Shown in pieces: positions 32,659-41,572 of a DNA stretch of 64,000 nucleotides (position 1 is the first letter of the stretch; each line of letters opens with the position of its first letter). Origin of the DNA: Elusimicrobia bacterium GWC2_64_44 (GTDB taxonomy: Bacteria > Elusimicrobiota > Elusimicrobia > Elusimicrobiales > UBA9959). The notes under the pieces were generated by a model, which was not told the origin of the DNA, made no database searches, and saw only the letters and a program-made list of their open reading frames with translations. Both the position numbers and the translations under genes were made by a program. The stretch lies in contig MGUG01000032.1 of assembly GCA_001799845.1 (NCBI GenBank), positions 22,097-86,096 of the forward strand, given 5' to 3'.

Positions 32659-33453
32659 ATGGAATATCTCGCAGTTCCTTTCGCCGCGCTGATAGCCTCC
32701 GTGCTCAGCTTCTACTCCGGTTTCGGCCTGGGCACGCTGCTGATGCCGGTGCTGGCGCTGTTCTTCCCGCTGCCTGCGGCCATCGCCTCCACGGCGGTGG
32801 TGCACGGCTGCAATAACCTTTTCAAGATCCTGCTCGTCGGGCTGAAGGCCGACAGGGACCTGGTGCTGCGCTTCGGCCTGCCGGCCATAGCGGCGGCCTT
32901 CGCCGGGGCCTGGGCGCTGCACTTGTTCGCGGCGGCGTCGGGAAGCGTGTCCTTCGATTATGAATTAATGGGTCGCGCGGCCAGAGTGACGCCGCTGAAG
33001 GCGCTGCTGGCCCTGCTGATGCTGGGATTTGCCGCCTTCGACCTGGTCCCGGGGCTCAAGGGCCTTAAGTTCGACCGTAAGTACCTGCCGCTGGGCGGGC
33101 TGCTGTCGGGCTTTTTCGGCGGGCTCTCCGGTCACCAGGGCGCGCTGCGCTCGGCCTTCCTGGTGAAGACCGGCGTTACGCCGGAGGCCTTCGTGGCCAC
33201 CAACGCGGTGATCGGCTTCATGGTGGATTTCGCCCGCTCGCTGATCTACGCTTACACTATCTTCATCCTCGGCGACGCGCGCGGCCCCGGCGCCCTGCCG
33301 GCCGGAGTGATAGCCGCGGCCACCGGCGCCTCAGTGCTGGGCGTGGTCATCGGCCTTAAATTCCTGCACAAGGCCACTATCGGCTCCGTGCAGACCCTCA
33401 CCGCCGTCATGCTGGCGGCCATAGCCGTCTTCCTCGGTGCAGGCCTGATCTAA
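32659..33453 (+). CDS. TauE/SafE-family membrane exporter
   Basis: 264 aa with about eight membrane helices. The family features are visible: an N-terminal FYSGFGLGTLLMPVLALFF, the central LGGLLSGFFGGLSGHQGALRS, and a C-terminal repeat of the first half. TauE/SafE proteins move small organic or sulfur-containing anions such as sulfite or sulfoacetate. AGGGAG lies 4 nt before the ATG. No sulfur-metabolism gene is adjacent, so the substrate is open. Confidence 0.87.
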   Translation: MEYLAVPFAALIASVLSFYSGFGLGTLLMPVLALFFPLPAAIASTAVVHGCNNLFKILLVGLKADRDLVLRFGLPAIAAAFAGAWALHLFAAASGSVSFDYELMGRAARVTPLKALLALLMLGFAAFDLVPGLKGLKFDRKYLPLGGLLSGFFGGLSGHQGALRSAFLVKTGVTPEAFVATNAVIGFMVDFARSLIYAYTIFILGDARGPGALPAGVIAAATGASVLGVVIGLKFLHKATIGSVQTLTAVMLAAIAVFLGAGLI

Positions 33454-33470
33454 TTGGCTTTTACCGGACT

Positions 33471-34550
33471 TTATTCCGGCTTGAGTTCCAGCAGCAGTAT
33501 CTGCGGGCTGCAGAAAGTCCGTACGCGGGGGGCGATCTGTCCCTCCAGGCCCAGGCCGCGCGAGACTATCACATAGAGGCCGTCCGACTTGTGTATGCCG
33601 CCGGCGGCGATACCGCGGCTGACGCCGCTGAGGGTTACGACGGGCCCGAACCAGGGCAGGCATACCTGGCCTCCGTGGGTATGGCCGGAGAAAAGCGCCG
33701 TCACAGGCAGGCCGGCGGCCGTGCGCATGGCGTCGGGCACGTGGCTCAGCAGCAGCGTGGCGTCCGTGCTGCCCAGCCCGGCAAGAAGCTTCTGCAGAAG
33801 GCGCCTGTCGCCGTAGTCCCCCAGGCCGAGGCCGACTATCCCTAACGTACCGGCCCGCGTCTTTATCTTCCTGTAGTCCCCGTCCAGGACCACGAAGCCG
33901 GTGCTCTTGAAAAACTCTTTAAGCTGCAGGCCGCCGTCCACGTTGCCGCCCACGAAGAAGGAGCCCTGCCGGCTTTTGAAGCCTTGCAGGTAAGCCTGTA
34001 TTTCAGGCACCAGCGAGGGATGGTTGAGCACGTCGCCGGTGAAGAAAATGAACTCCGGCTCATAGCCGTTCACCTGCCGCAGTACTTCCGCGTGCATCGC
34101 GCCCGTTCCGTCGGTCTGCAGGTCGGAGATATGAGCCAGTTTAACCGGTTCCTTCAGACCACCAACGGTGATAGTGGCGCGCCGGACTTCCAGATTATTC
34201 GGCTCGTAGATCTCGCCGTAGAACTTGCAGGCCAGCAGCAGCAGGGCGGGGAGCAGCAGCAGCGCTTTCCTGTCCCTGGCCGCAAAGAAAGCGAGCAGCA
34301 GCGGTATGGCCGCCGTGCAGAGCGTCCAGAACATGCGCGCGATCAGTGAGAACCCGATGATGCCGCCTATGTAGGCCCCGGCCATCACCCACAGCGCGAC
34401 CGCCCCGAGCAGGGCCTGCCGGCAGACGGTCAGTCTGGTCTTGGCCGGCTGCAGCCGGCTGTTGAGGAAAGCCAGCATGAAGAAAGTGAAAGTGATGGCC
34501 AGGTCCAGCCCGAGGTTGACCGGCCCGAAAGCGTTCCAATAGAAGTTCAT
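33471..34550 (-). CDS. Membrane-anchored metallophosphoesterase
   Basis: 359 aa. About four N-terminal membrane helices (residues 10-115) lead to a calcineurin-like domain of the YkuE/YaeI type: HISDLQTDG, FTGDVLNH, GGNVDGG, LSHVPD and SGHTHGGQ. The canonical Asp-x-His of motif 1 is DLQ and the GNHD motif is GNVD, so two usual metal or catalytic residues are altered. YaeI-type enzymes cleave UDP-diacylglucosamine in lipid A synthesis; the substitutions make that uncertain. TAGAAT lies 7 nt before the ATG. Confidence 0.85.
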   Translation of the reverse strand: MNFYWNAFGPVNLGLDLAITFTFFMLAFLNSRLQPAKTRLTVCRQALLGAVALWVMAGAYIGGIIGFSLIARMFWTLCTAAIPLLLAFFAARDRKALLLLPALLLLACKFYGEIYEPNNLEVRRATITVGGLKEPVKLAHISDLQTDGTGAMHAEVLRQVNGYEPEFIFFTGDVLNHPSLVPEIQAYLQGFKSRQGSFFVGGNVDGGLQLKEFFKSTGFVVLDGDYRKIKTRAGTLGIVGLGLGDYGDRRLLQKLLAGLGSTDATLLLSHVPDAMRTAAGLPVTALFSGHTHGGQVCLPWFGPVVTLSGVSRGIAAGGIHKSDGLYVIVSRGLGLEGQIAPRVRTFCSPQILLLELKPE

Positions 34551-34591
34551 GGCTTAAATTCTACAAAGAAACGCCGGTCGGGGCAGGTGGT

Positions 34592-34620
34592 TTGCGTTCA
34601 TAACTGATTTGTAGCATAAT
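34592..34620 (+). promoter_or_regulatory. Promoter of the CreD-like gene
   Basis: TTGCGT at 34592-34597, 17 nt, CATAAT at 34615-34620. The leader contains GGGAGG before ATG 34671. Confidence 0.55.
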
Positions 34621-34670
34621 AGGCAAAAGCGCCGGGGCCCCGTTCTCCGGCTTGTCAGCAGGGAGGCAGC

Positions 34671-36014
34671 ATGAACACAATTCCAGGAAACACCAAGTCA
34701 CCTTCGCAGCGCATCGGCGTGAAACTGGCGGTGGTGATAGCGATCATGCTGGGCCTCATGGTCCCGCTGAACATGATAGATTCCACCCTGAAAGAGCGCC
34801 TCGGCAGGCGCAACGAGGCGGTTGCCGACATCACCTCTTCCTGGGGCAAAGAGCAGGCGCTGATAGGGCCGGTGCTGATAGTGCCGTACCGCTATTCGTA
34901 CAAGACGCTGAAAGATACGGTCATCAAGGGCGTGGTCAGCAAAGTGGAGGTAGTGGAGACCGCCACCGCCGACGCCTGGTTCCTGCCCGAGCGCCTGAAC
35001 GTGGACGGCAAGCTGCTGCCGGAAAAACTGCACCGGGGCATTTACGAGGCCGTGGTCTACAAGGGCGATATCACCTTCTCCGGCAAGTTCGCCGCCCCTG
35101 ACCCGGCCTCGCTCAAGCTCGACGGCGGGCAGCTGCAGTGGGCGGACGCGCGCGTGGCGTTCGGCGTGACGGACCTGCGCGGGACCACCGACGCGCTGGA
35201 ACTGCGCTTCGGCGGGGACGCTTACCGCATGACGCCGGGGACCAGCGTCGGCGAAATGCCAGACGGGGTTCACGCCCGCGTCGGCGCCAAGGCCAAGGCC
35301 GGCAACCTCTCTTTCTCCCTCAAGGTCGGGCTGAAGGGCAGCGGCGGCGTCAGCTTCGCCCCGCTGGGCGTGGAGAACGAGGTCAGGCTCTCCTCGCCTT
35401 GGCCGGACCCGAGCTTCAAGGGGCAGTTCCTCCCGACGGAGCGGACGATAAAACCGGAGGGCTTCGACGCGCTGTGGAAAGTGTCGTATTACGGGCGCCC
35501 CTATCCCCAGTACGGCGCGCAGGCGCTGCCGGTCGGCCAGCTCCAGGGCTCCATGTTCGGCGTCTCGTTCTATACCGCCGTGGATTCTTACCGGATGACT
35601 GAGCGCGCCATCAAGTACGGGGTGCTCTTCTTCACGCTGGTCTTCGCCGTGTTCTTCCTCTTCGAAACGCTGGCGTCGCTGCGCATACACCCGGTACAGT
35701 ATACGCTTACCGGAGCGGCGCTGTGCCTGTTCTATCTCGGCCTGCTGTCGCTGGCGGAGTTCATCGGCTTCGGCTGGGCTTACCTGGGCGCGGCGCTGGC
35801 TTCCGCGGTGCTGGTGACGCTTTACACCAGTTCGGTGCTGGGCGGGGGCAAACGCTCGCTGCTGGTAGGCGCGGAACTGGCGGCTATCTACGGCTTCCTG
35901 TACGTCACGCTCAACCTGCAGGATTATTCCCTGCTGATAGGGACCGTAGGCTTGTTCGCCGTGCTGTCCCTGATAATGTACCTGACGCGCAACGTGGATT
36001 GGCAGCAGTATTGA
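34671..36014 (+). CDS. creD: CreD-family inner-membrane protein
   Basis: 447 aa. One N-terminal helix (about 17-37), a large extracytoplasmic domain (40-295), then five to six C-terminal helices. Family patterns include LMVPLNMIDSTLKERLGRR, IGPVLIVPY, and FETLASLRIHPVQYTLTGAALCLFYLGLLSLAEF split across residues 325-360. CreD is induced with envelope stress and colicin tolerance in enterobacteria, mechanism unknown. GGGAGG precedes the ATG. No creBC genes are adjacent. Confidence 0.92.
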   Translation: MNTIPGNTKSPSQRIGVKLAVVIAIMLGLMVPLNMIDSTLKERLGRRNEAVADITSSWGKEQALIGPVLIVPYRYSYKTLKDTVIKGVVSKVEVVETATADAWFLPERLNVDGKLLPEKLHRGIYEAVVYKGDITFSGKFAAPDPASLKLDGGQLQWADARVAFGVTDLRGTTDALELRFGGDAYRMTPGTSVGEMPDGVHARVGAKAKAGNLSFSLKVGLKGSGGVSFAPLGVENEVRLSSPWPDPSFKGQFLPTERTIKPEGFDALWKVSYYGRPYPQYGAQALPVGQLQGSMFGVSFYTAVDSYRMTERAIKYGVLFFTLVFAVFFLFETLASLRIHPVQYTLTGAALCLFYLGLLSLAEFIGFGWAYLGAALASAVLVTLYTSSVLGGGKRSLLVGAELAAIYGFLYVTLNLQDYSLLIGTVGLFAVLSLIMYLTRNVDWQQY

Positions 36015-36032
36015 AAACGGGGGGGGGGTAAT

Positions 36033-36629
36033 ATGAGAAAACTTATCGTGCTCAGCTTCCTGAGCCTGGACGGCGTCATGCAGGCGCCCGGCGGGCCGTC
36101 GGAAGACATGTCGGGCGGGTTTAAATACGGCGGGTGGACAGTTCCCTACTTCGACGAGTTCTGCGGCAAGATAATGGAAGAGCAGATGAGCCGGCCTTTC
36201 GAGCTGCTGCTAGGCCGGAAAACGTACGACATTTTCGCTTCTTACTGGCCGCAGCATGCGGCCGACTGGCCCGGCGTGAACAAGACGGCCAAATATGTCG
36301 CCTCCCGCTCGCCGCTGCGGCTTGACTGGGAAAACTCGGTTCTGCTGTCAGGGGACGCGGCTGCGGAAGTTAAAAAGCTGAAGCAGGCGGACGGGCCCGA
36401 GCTGCAGGTGCACGGCAGCGGCGATCTGGCCCAGACTCTTTTCAAACACGACCTGGTCGACGAGCTATGGCTCAAGCTCTTCCCGGTCACGCTCGGCGCC
36501 GGCAAACGCCTGTTCGGCGAAGGCACTATCCCCGCGGCTTTTAAAATGACCGGCAGCTCTGTTTCCCCGAAGGGCGTCATCTTCGCCAATTACGAACGCT
36601 CCGGAGAAATTACAACGGGCTCGTTCTGA
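36033..36629 (+). CDS. Dihydrofolate reductase/RibD C-terminal-like reductase
   Basis: 198 aa RibD_C/YyaP-YwjB family. It begins LIVLSFLSLDGVMQAPGG and has LLLGRKTYDIFASYWP, then ELQVHGSGDLAQTLFKHDLVDELWL and FPVTLGAGKRLFGEG, the usual fold markers for an NADPH reductase. Substrate unknown. A run of ten G residues (36019-36028) stands in place of the Shine-Dalgarno, a feature shared with its distant paralogue at 49667. Confidence 0.9.
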   Translation: MRKLIVLSFLSLDGVMQAPGGPSEDMSGGFKYGGWTVPYFDEFCGKIMEEQMSRPFELLLGRKTYDIFASYWPQHAADWPGVNKTAKYVASRSPLRLDWENSVLLSGDAAAEVKKLKQADGPELQVHGSGDLAQTLFKHDLVDELWLKLFPVTLGAGKRLFGEGTIPAAFKMTGSSVSPKGVIFANYERSGEITTGSF

Positions 36630-36645
36630 GGGGACGCTGCTTCCT
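36629..36645 (+). repeat. Copy 1 of AGGGGACGCTG-N-TTCCT
   Basis: The same 17-bp word, in the same orientation, occurs again at 37888-37904. The two copies flank one minus-strand gene. Confidence 0.6.
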
Positions 36646-36654
36646 AACTCCGGG

Positions 36655-37860
36655 TCACCGTTCTGTAAAATATTGTTCCTGGTTAAGCAGGTAGCCGCGC
36701 CAGCCGGCGCTCGGTTCGGCCGCGGCCTTCTGCGCGTAGAATATCCTGGCCCTGGCATAGACCGCGGGGCGCAGCGCGGCTATGTCGGCCGGCAGCTGGC
36801 GGCCCAGCCGGCGGTGCGCCTCTTCCATTTCGCGGAAGAGGTAAGAGTGCCTCTCGAAGTCGCCTTTCTCGCCGGCCCGCAGGGCGGCCAGCGCGGCGGC
36901 GAGGGCCTTCTCGCCCAGCGCCGACAGTTCCACCAATTTCTCCGCGGGCAGCCCGTAGGACGCACCCTCCCCGGCCGGCGGCACCAGGCAGCGCAGGGCC
37001 CTCGGGTAGCTGCCCGCCGCCAGCGCGGCCCCGCCGCCGGAGACGGCCGTTCTCAGCCAGAGCCCGGGCCAGGCCCGCTCGAAAAGAGCGTCGACGGACC
37101 TGGTAAAAGCGAGGCGCTGCGGGTCGTCCCCGTCCACCGGCCCGTCCGCAGCGGCGATGGCGCCGCGGTAGATGTTTTCCAGATAATCCTTATACCCCTT
37201 CTTCCCCAGGCAGACCAGGAAGAGCTCTACCGCCGCGGAACTAGCGAAAGTGGTTTTCTTTTTATTGCCGTATACAGGTTCTACCGCGTGGCGCGCCAGG
37301 AGGGAAGGGTCCTTCTCCGTCTCTTCCAGGAAATACAGCGACGAGAGCAGGAAGGCCTCGTGTTCGCTCTCCACTTCCGGCATGGCTTCGGCCGGGTAGT
37401 TCTGCCCCTGCCTCACGTGCACCAGCTCGTGGACGTAAGCAAAGGCCATTTCCCTGGCGGCGGCTTTCTTGCGTTTCAGGTCCTTGCGCAGCTTGGGCCA
37501 GTCCACCTCTTCTTCCTGCCGCCCCTCGGCCCCGAAATAGCGCAGCATGCGGCTCTTGCTGATGTAGATGTCGCCGTTGTAATACAGGGCGTTCCACGCT
37601 TTTTTTACAACGCCGCGCAGCTGCTCCAGGTCCGAGAACAGCACGCGCGGCAGTTTGCCGGGCTTCGCCAGGCCGGCGGCCAGCGCGGCGCCTTCCTTGT
37701 TCCCAAGCACCGCCTCGCGGACCAGGTCTTCCATCTCCATCTCGAAGCGCAGCGACTGCATCAGGCTGCCGTCCGGAGCCAGGGCAGGTTCCGCCGCCAG
37801 CCGCGGCGTCAGGAACAGCGCGGCCAAGCAAGCAAGTATGGGCAGGATCCGCTCTTTCAT
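36655..37860 (-). CDS. Exported protein with HExxH metalloprotease-like motif
   Basis: 401 aa, family not recognised. Signal peptide MKERILPILACLAALFL, cleaved near AAE. The motif FAYVHELVHVRQGQ gives an HExxH zinc site, and ESEHEAFL about 25 residues later could supply the third ligand, as in gluzincins. The C-terminal half is helical and Ala-rich. I place the start at ATG 37860, where the signal peptide begins; TAGAAT lies 7 nt upstream and the same 7 nt contain AGGAG. Short repeats flank the gene. Confidence 0.65.
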   Translation of the reverse strand: MKERILPILACLAALFLTPRLAAEPALAPDGSLMQSLRFEMEMEDLVREAVLGNKEGAALAAGLAKPGKLPRVLFSDLEQLRGVVKKAWNALYYNGDIYISKSRMLRYFGAEGRQEEEVDWPKLRKDLKRKKAAAREMAFAYVHELVHVRQGQNYPAEAMPEVESEHEAFLLSSLYFLEETEKDPSLLARHAVEPVYGNKKKTTFASSAAVELFLVCLGKKGYKDYLENIYRGAIAAADGPVDGDDPQRLAFTRSVDALFERAWPGLWLRTAVSGGGAALAAGSYPRALRCLVPPAGEGASYGLPAEKLVELSALGEKALAAALAALRAGEKGDFERHSYLFREMEEAHRRLGRQLPADIAALRPAVYARARIFYAQKAAAEPSAGWRGYLLNQEQYFTER

Positions 37861-37887
37861 GCTCCTGATTCTACAAAACATGGGGAT

Positions 37888-37904
37888 AGGGGACGCTGAT
37901 TCCT
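37888..37904 (+). repeat. Copy 2 of AGGGGACGCTG-N-TTCCT
   Basis: See the first copy at 36629-36645. Similar words are found near REP-type elements in other genomes, but I cannot check that here. Confidence 0.55.
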
Positions 37905-37946
37905 GATTCCTAATATTTCCGCCGACACGCCCTTGTCGGGCTGGCC

Positions 37947-37955
37947 TGCTATAAT
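37947..37955 (+). promoter_or_regulatory. Extended -10 promoter of recQ, leaderless layout
   Basis: TGC-TATAAT at 37947-37955. The ATG follows 7 nt later at 37963, without a Shine-Dalgarno. Confidence 0.7.
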
Positions 37956-37962
37956 ATCAGTA

Positions 37963-39801
37963 ATGACTCCGGAAGAGATACTGAAGAAGCGCTGGGGCTA
38001 CGACGCCTTCAAGCCGCTGCAGCGCGAGGCCATAGAGGCCGCGCTGGCTGGGCGCGACTCGCTGGTGGTGCTGCCCACCGGCGGCGGCAAGAGCCTTTGC
38101 TACCAGCTGCCCTGCGTGGCCGGGCCGGGGCTTGTGCTGGTGGTATCTCCGCTGATAGCGCTGATGGATGACCAGGTGGCCGCCGCGCGCGAAGCGGGGC
38201 TCGCCGCCGACGCGCTGCATTCAAATCTCAAGGCCGGGCCCAAGCGCGAGGCCTACGCCAACCTGAATTCCGATAAAACCGAACTGCTCTATGTCAGCCC
38301 CGAGCGCCTGCTAACCGGGGACCTCTACGAGGCCATAGCCCCGCGGCTCATCCTCGCCGCCGTGGACGAGGCGCACTGCGTGTCTCACTGGGGCCACGAG
38401 TTCCGCCCCGAGTACCGCAAGCTCACCGAGGCGCTGGACCATTTCCCCAAGGCCGCGCGCATGGCGCTCACCGCTACCGCCACACCCGCCGTGCGCCAGG
38501 ACATACTGGAGCGGCTAGGCCTGCGCTCGCCGGCCATACTCGTCGGGCACCCTGACCGCCCAAATCTTTTCTACCGCGCCTTTCCGCGCCGGGACCAGTC
38601 CAGGCAGGTGCTCGAGGTCGTGCAGCGCCACCCCGGCGAGGGCGGCATTGTTTACGCACAGACCCGCAAGGACGTGGAGCGCATCGCCGCGAAGCTCAAA
38701 GAAGAGGGCGTCTCCTGCGCGCCGTACCACGCAGGGCTGGGCGCCACGGAGCGCCAGCAGGCCCAGCACGATTTCGTCAACGAGCGGCTCGACGTGATAG
38801 TGGCCACCATCGCCTTCGGCATGGGCATAGACCGCTCCAACGTGCGCTATGTCATCCACGCCAATACCCCGCGCTCGGTGGAACATTACCAGCAGGAAAG
38901 CGGCCGCGCCGGCCGCGACGGCGCGCCGGCCGAGTGCACGCTGCTGTTCTCGGCGTCAGACCTGGCCACGCACCGCTGGCTGGCCAAGAAAGATTTTACC
39001 CTGCCGCCCGAGCGCGTGCGCGCGCTGGAGAAGCAGCTGCGCGACATCGGCCGCTACGCCTCGGCCCCGGTGTGCCGGCACGGCCTGCTGGCCTCGCATT
39101 TCAGCGCGCCTTATCCGCCGGAAGGCCGGGAGCAGGAGGGCTGCGGCGCCTGCGACGTGTGCCTGGGCGAGACCAAGGGTCTGCCCGACGACGAGGCCCT
39201 GCTGACCGCCAAGAAGGTTTTAAGCGCCGCCTGGCGCGCCGAGGGCCGCTACGGCACCGGCTACGTGGTGAATTTGCTGCTGGGCCGCCCCAACGACCGC
39301 ATGGAGCATAACGGCCACGACAAGCTGCAGGTGTTCGGCCTGCTCAAAGAGGCCGGCGAGCCCGCCGTGCGCTCGTGGATAGACCAGCTGATAGTGCAGG
39401 ATTTCCTGGAAGTCACCGAGGACAGCGAATACCCGCTGCTGCGCATTACGGCCGAGGGCCGCGCCCTGTGCCAGAATAAGGGTTCGGTTAAGCTCGGCCT
39501 GCCCGCCCAGCCGGCAAAAGGCAAGAAGAAAGCCAAGGCACTTAAGACCGTTTCCGCGGACTTTACCACCGACGACGAGGCGCTGTTCGACCGGTTGCGC
39601 GCCCTGCGCCGCGCGCTGGCCGACAAGGCCGGCATACCGCCTTACGTCATCTGCCAGGACGCCACGCTGGTGGAGATAGCCGCAGCAAAGCCCGCTACGC
39701 CGGCGGCGCTGCTGGAGATAAAAGGCATGGGCGAGAAACGCGTGGAGAAGTACGGAGCCCTGCTGCTGGCCGTGGTGGCCGGCGGGAATCCGGAAGTGTA
39801 A
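37963..39801 (+). CDS. recQ: ATP-dependent DNA helicase RecQ
   Basis: 612 aa. Walker A is LPTGGGKSLCYQLP (about residues 43-56) and motif II is DEAHCVSHWGHEFRPEY. Helicase motif VI is QESGRAGRDG. The zinc-binding segment has CRHGLLASHF and GCGACDVC. An RQC winged helix and a C-terminal HRDC domain (about 540-605, ending EIKGMGEKRVEKYG) complete the standard architecture. It unwinds branched DNA in recombination and fork repair. Start ATG 37963, as family members begin near the MTPEEILKKRWGYDAF sequence. Confidence 0.97.
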   Translation: MTPEEILKKRWGYDAFKPLQREAIEAALAGRDSLVVLPTGGGKSLCYQLPCVAGPGLVLVVSPLIALMDDQVAAAREAGLAADALHSNLKAGPKREAYANLNSDKTELLYVSPERLLTGDLYEAIAPRLILAAVDEAHCVSHWGHEFRPEYRKLTEALDHFPKAARMALTATATPAVRQDILERLGLRSPAILVGHPDRPNLFYRAFPRRDQSRQVLEVVQRHPGEGGIVYAQTRKDVERIAAKLKEEGVSCAPYHAGLGATERQQAQHDFVNERLDVIVATIAFGMGIDRSNVRYVIHANTPRSVEHYQQESGRAGRDGAPAECTLLFSASDLATHRWLAKKDFTLPPERVRALEKQLRDIGRYASAPVCRHGLLASHFSAPYPPEGREQEGCGACDVCLGETKGLPDDEALLTAKKVLSAAWRAEGRYGTGYVVNLLLGRPNDRMEHNGHDKLQVFGLLKEAGEPAVRSWIDQLIVQDFLEVTEDSEYPLLRITAEGRALCQNKGSVKLGLPAQPAKGKKKAKALKTVSADFTTDDEALFDRLRALRRALADKAGIPPYVICQDATLVEIAAAKPATPAALLEIKGMGEKRVEKYGALLLAVVAGGNPEV

Positions 39802-39816
39802 GTCCGTCACGCCGCA

Positions 39817-39869
39817 AATTCCGGGGACACAATACTTAATTCGAAATTAAGTATTGTGTCCCCGGAATT
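39817..39869. repeat. Perfect 25-bp REP-like hairpin
   Basis: Arms 39817-39841 and 39845-39869 are exactly complementary over a CGA loop. The core GACACAATACTTAATT matches the hairpin at 16663. It lies between recQ and the end of the convergent amidase gene and could terminate both transcripts. Confidence 0.93.
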
Positions 39870-39871
39870 AT

Positions 39872-40645
39872 TTAAGGGGCGCGGTAGAGGCGGATGCCGG
39901 CGGCTATGGAGGCGGCCATCTTTTCCTGGCCGGCGGCGGCCTTGATGAACTCCGCGTCCTTCTTGTTGGTGAGCACTACCATTTCTATCGTCAGCGTGGG
40001 GATCTCCGAAAATATCGAAAAAGTAAGCGCGCCCTGGTTGGAGCCGACCGCGGTGCGCGAATCGCCGTACACGCCCTGCGCGGCCAGGGTGCCGGCCAGT
40101 TCTCCGCGCATGGCGTTGAACATCGCTGACGAGAAAGCGCGGCTGTCCGACTGCACCTGCGCCGAAGGCCCCCGGAAGCCGTTCTCGGGGTCGTTCTTGT
40201 AATCGTAAACGCCCTGCCGGTCGGGGTAATAAAGCGCGAAGCCAGTGCCGGGGGTGCTCTCGCAGTGCAGGTGCACCACCAGGGCGGCGCGAGCCGCGTT
40301 GCAGATGCGCGCGCGGTCCTTGTTCTCCACCGAGTGCAGTTCGGCGTTGCGGGTCATCACCACTTCGTAGCCGGCTTCTTTCAGCTGGCGCTCAAGGCGG
40401 ACGCCCACCTGCCAGTTTATGCGGTTCTCGTTGGTGCCGTTGACCATGCTGGTGGCGGAGTTGAAGGTGTTGGGGTGGCCCGGGTCCACGCAGACCACGG
40501 TGCGGGCGCGCTCCGGCGCGGCGGGGGAGGGGACGGGTAAGGCGGCGGCGCCTGTGCCTGGCAGGTCGTCTATGGCCGCGGCGCCGGCCCCGGGCACAGT
40601 CCCCAGGGTTAAAGCCGCCAGCATTAGTATCGTCCTGAATATCAT
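39872..40645 (-). CDS. N-acetylmuramoyl-L-alanine amidase (Amidase_3)
   Basis: 257 aa with signal peptide (to about AGAAA, residue 24). Zinc ligands: His in CVDPGHPNT, Glu in TNENRINW and His in VVHLHCES; the catalytic Glu lies near the C-terminus in LTIEMVVL. It cleaves the amide between MurNAc and the stem peptide, in cell separation or wall turnover. No LysM, SPOR or AMIN domain is attached. The stop lies 3 nt from the REP hairpin. Confidence 0.9.
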   Translation of the reverse strand: MIFRTILMLAALTLGTVPGAGAAAIDDLPGTGAAALPVPSPAAPERARTVVCVDPGHPNTFNSATSMVNGTNENRINWQVGVRLERQLKEAGYEVVMTRNAELHSVENKDRARICNAARAALVVHLHCESTPGTGFALYYPDRQGVYDYKNDPENGFRGPSAQVQSDSRAFSSAMFNAMRGELAGTLAAQGVYGDSRTAVGSNQGALTFSIFSEIPTLTIEMVVLTNKKDAEFIKAAAGQEKMAASIAAGIRLYRAP

Positions 40646-40766
40646 ATTTCGCGCCTGTATTTACAGTTTATCAGCCGGAGAATTTATGTCAAGGGCCAAA
40701 AGCCGCACTCCGCTGCGGCAGCCGGCCTACAAATATCCCGCGAGAATAAGACATAATATACGGCAT

Positions 40767-41564
40767 ATGCGCAAAGCCCTGACGCTTTTAATCTCTTCGG
40801 GCCTGGCGGCGCTCCTGGCCGGAGGGGTGTGCGCGGCGCAGTTCCATGTGCCGCTGCATATGCCGCCGCACCCGGCCTTCCCGGGCGCGGAAAGCGGCAG
40901 GGGCTTCTGGCTGGAAGCCGGGAGCAGCCGGTTTAAGTCCGGCGGCATAGAGATCTCCGGGCCCGGCGGCTGCTTTGAACTGTCGGCGGTAGGAGAAAAA
41001 AAGCTGGGTGCCTCCGTGCGCGTCTGCGGTTTTTCCCTGTCCGGCAAGGTGGACCCTTTGCGCCTGGGCCGCAAGACCGGCGGCGGTTTCGCCAGTTCCA
41101 CCGAGGCGTCCCTGCTGTGGGCGCCGCGGGGCCGGGACGGCTACCGGTTCTATGCAGGCGGGCTCCTGGGGCTGACCGTTCTCGATATACGCAGCCCGCT
41201 CAACTATACGCTTAGCGACGGCAGGCTGGTGGTGGAACCTGACACCGCCTACTCCATTTTCTTCGGGCTGCCGGTCGGGGCCGAGCTGCCTTTCGGCATC
41301 TCCCGGGGCTGGAGCGGGGCCCTTCAGGCCGACGTGGCCGTCTTCGGCGGCGGGGTGACCTTCTTCACCTACCTCGGCCTGCCGGGTTCTCCGCTTTATG
41401 GCTCCAGTTCCGGCATAGATCCGCAGTTAGCCGCAGGGGCCAGGCTTTCTTTCTACTATCGCCCGTGGCGGCTGTTCATCGAAGGGGCCGGCCGGGCCTA
41501 TACAGGGGATGGCGCGAACGAGGCCTCGTCTTTCACCTCGCTGCTGGCCGGGATAAAATTCTAG
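40767..41564 (+). CDS. Exported beta-rich protein of unknown function
   Basis: 265 aa with signal peptide MRKALTLLISSGLAALLAGG, cleaved near CAAQ. The mature part has alternating Gly/aromatic strands (GFWLEAGSSRFKSGGIEISG, YRFYAGGLLGLTVLDI, AGARLSFYYRPWRLFIEGAG) and ends SLLAGIKF, so an outer-membrane barrel or an outer-membrane protein beta-barrel domain is likely. I chose ATG 40767 for the signal peptide; the upstream frame has none. A CATAAT/TAATAT box lies just upstream. Confidence 0.65.
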   Translation: MRKALTLLISSGLAALLAGGVCAAQFHVPLHMPPHPAFPGAESGRGFWLEAGSSRFKSGGIEISGPGGCFELSAVGEKKLGASVRVCGFSLSGKVDPLRLGRKTGGGFASSTEASLLWAPRGRDGYRFYAGGLLGLTVLDIRSPLNYTLSDGRLVVEPDTAYSIFFGLPVGAELPFGISRGWSGALQADVAVFGGGVTFFTYLGLPGSPLYGSSSGIDPQLAAGARLSFYYRPWRLFIEGAGRAYTGDGANEASSFTSLLAGIKF

Positions 41565-41572
41565 GGGGCGCT

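Noticed and set aside
36655..37904. Insertion sequence around the HExxH gene
   Set aside because: The flanking words are short direct repeats, there are no inverted ends, and the gene is not a transposase.
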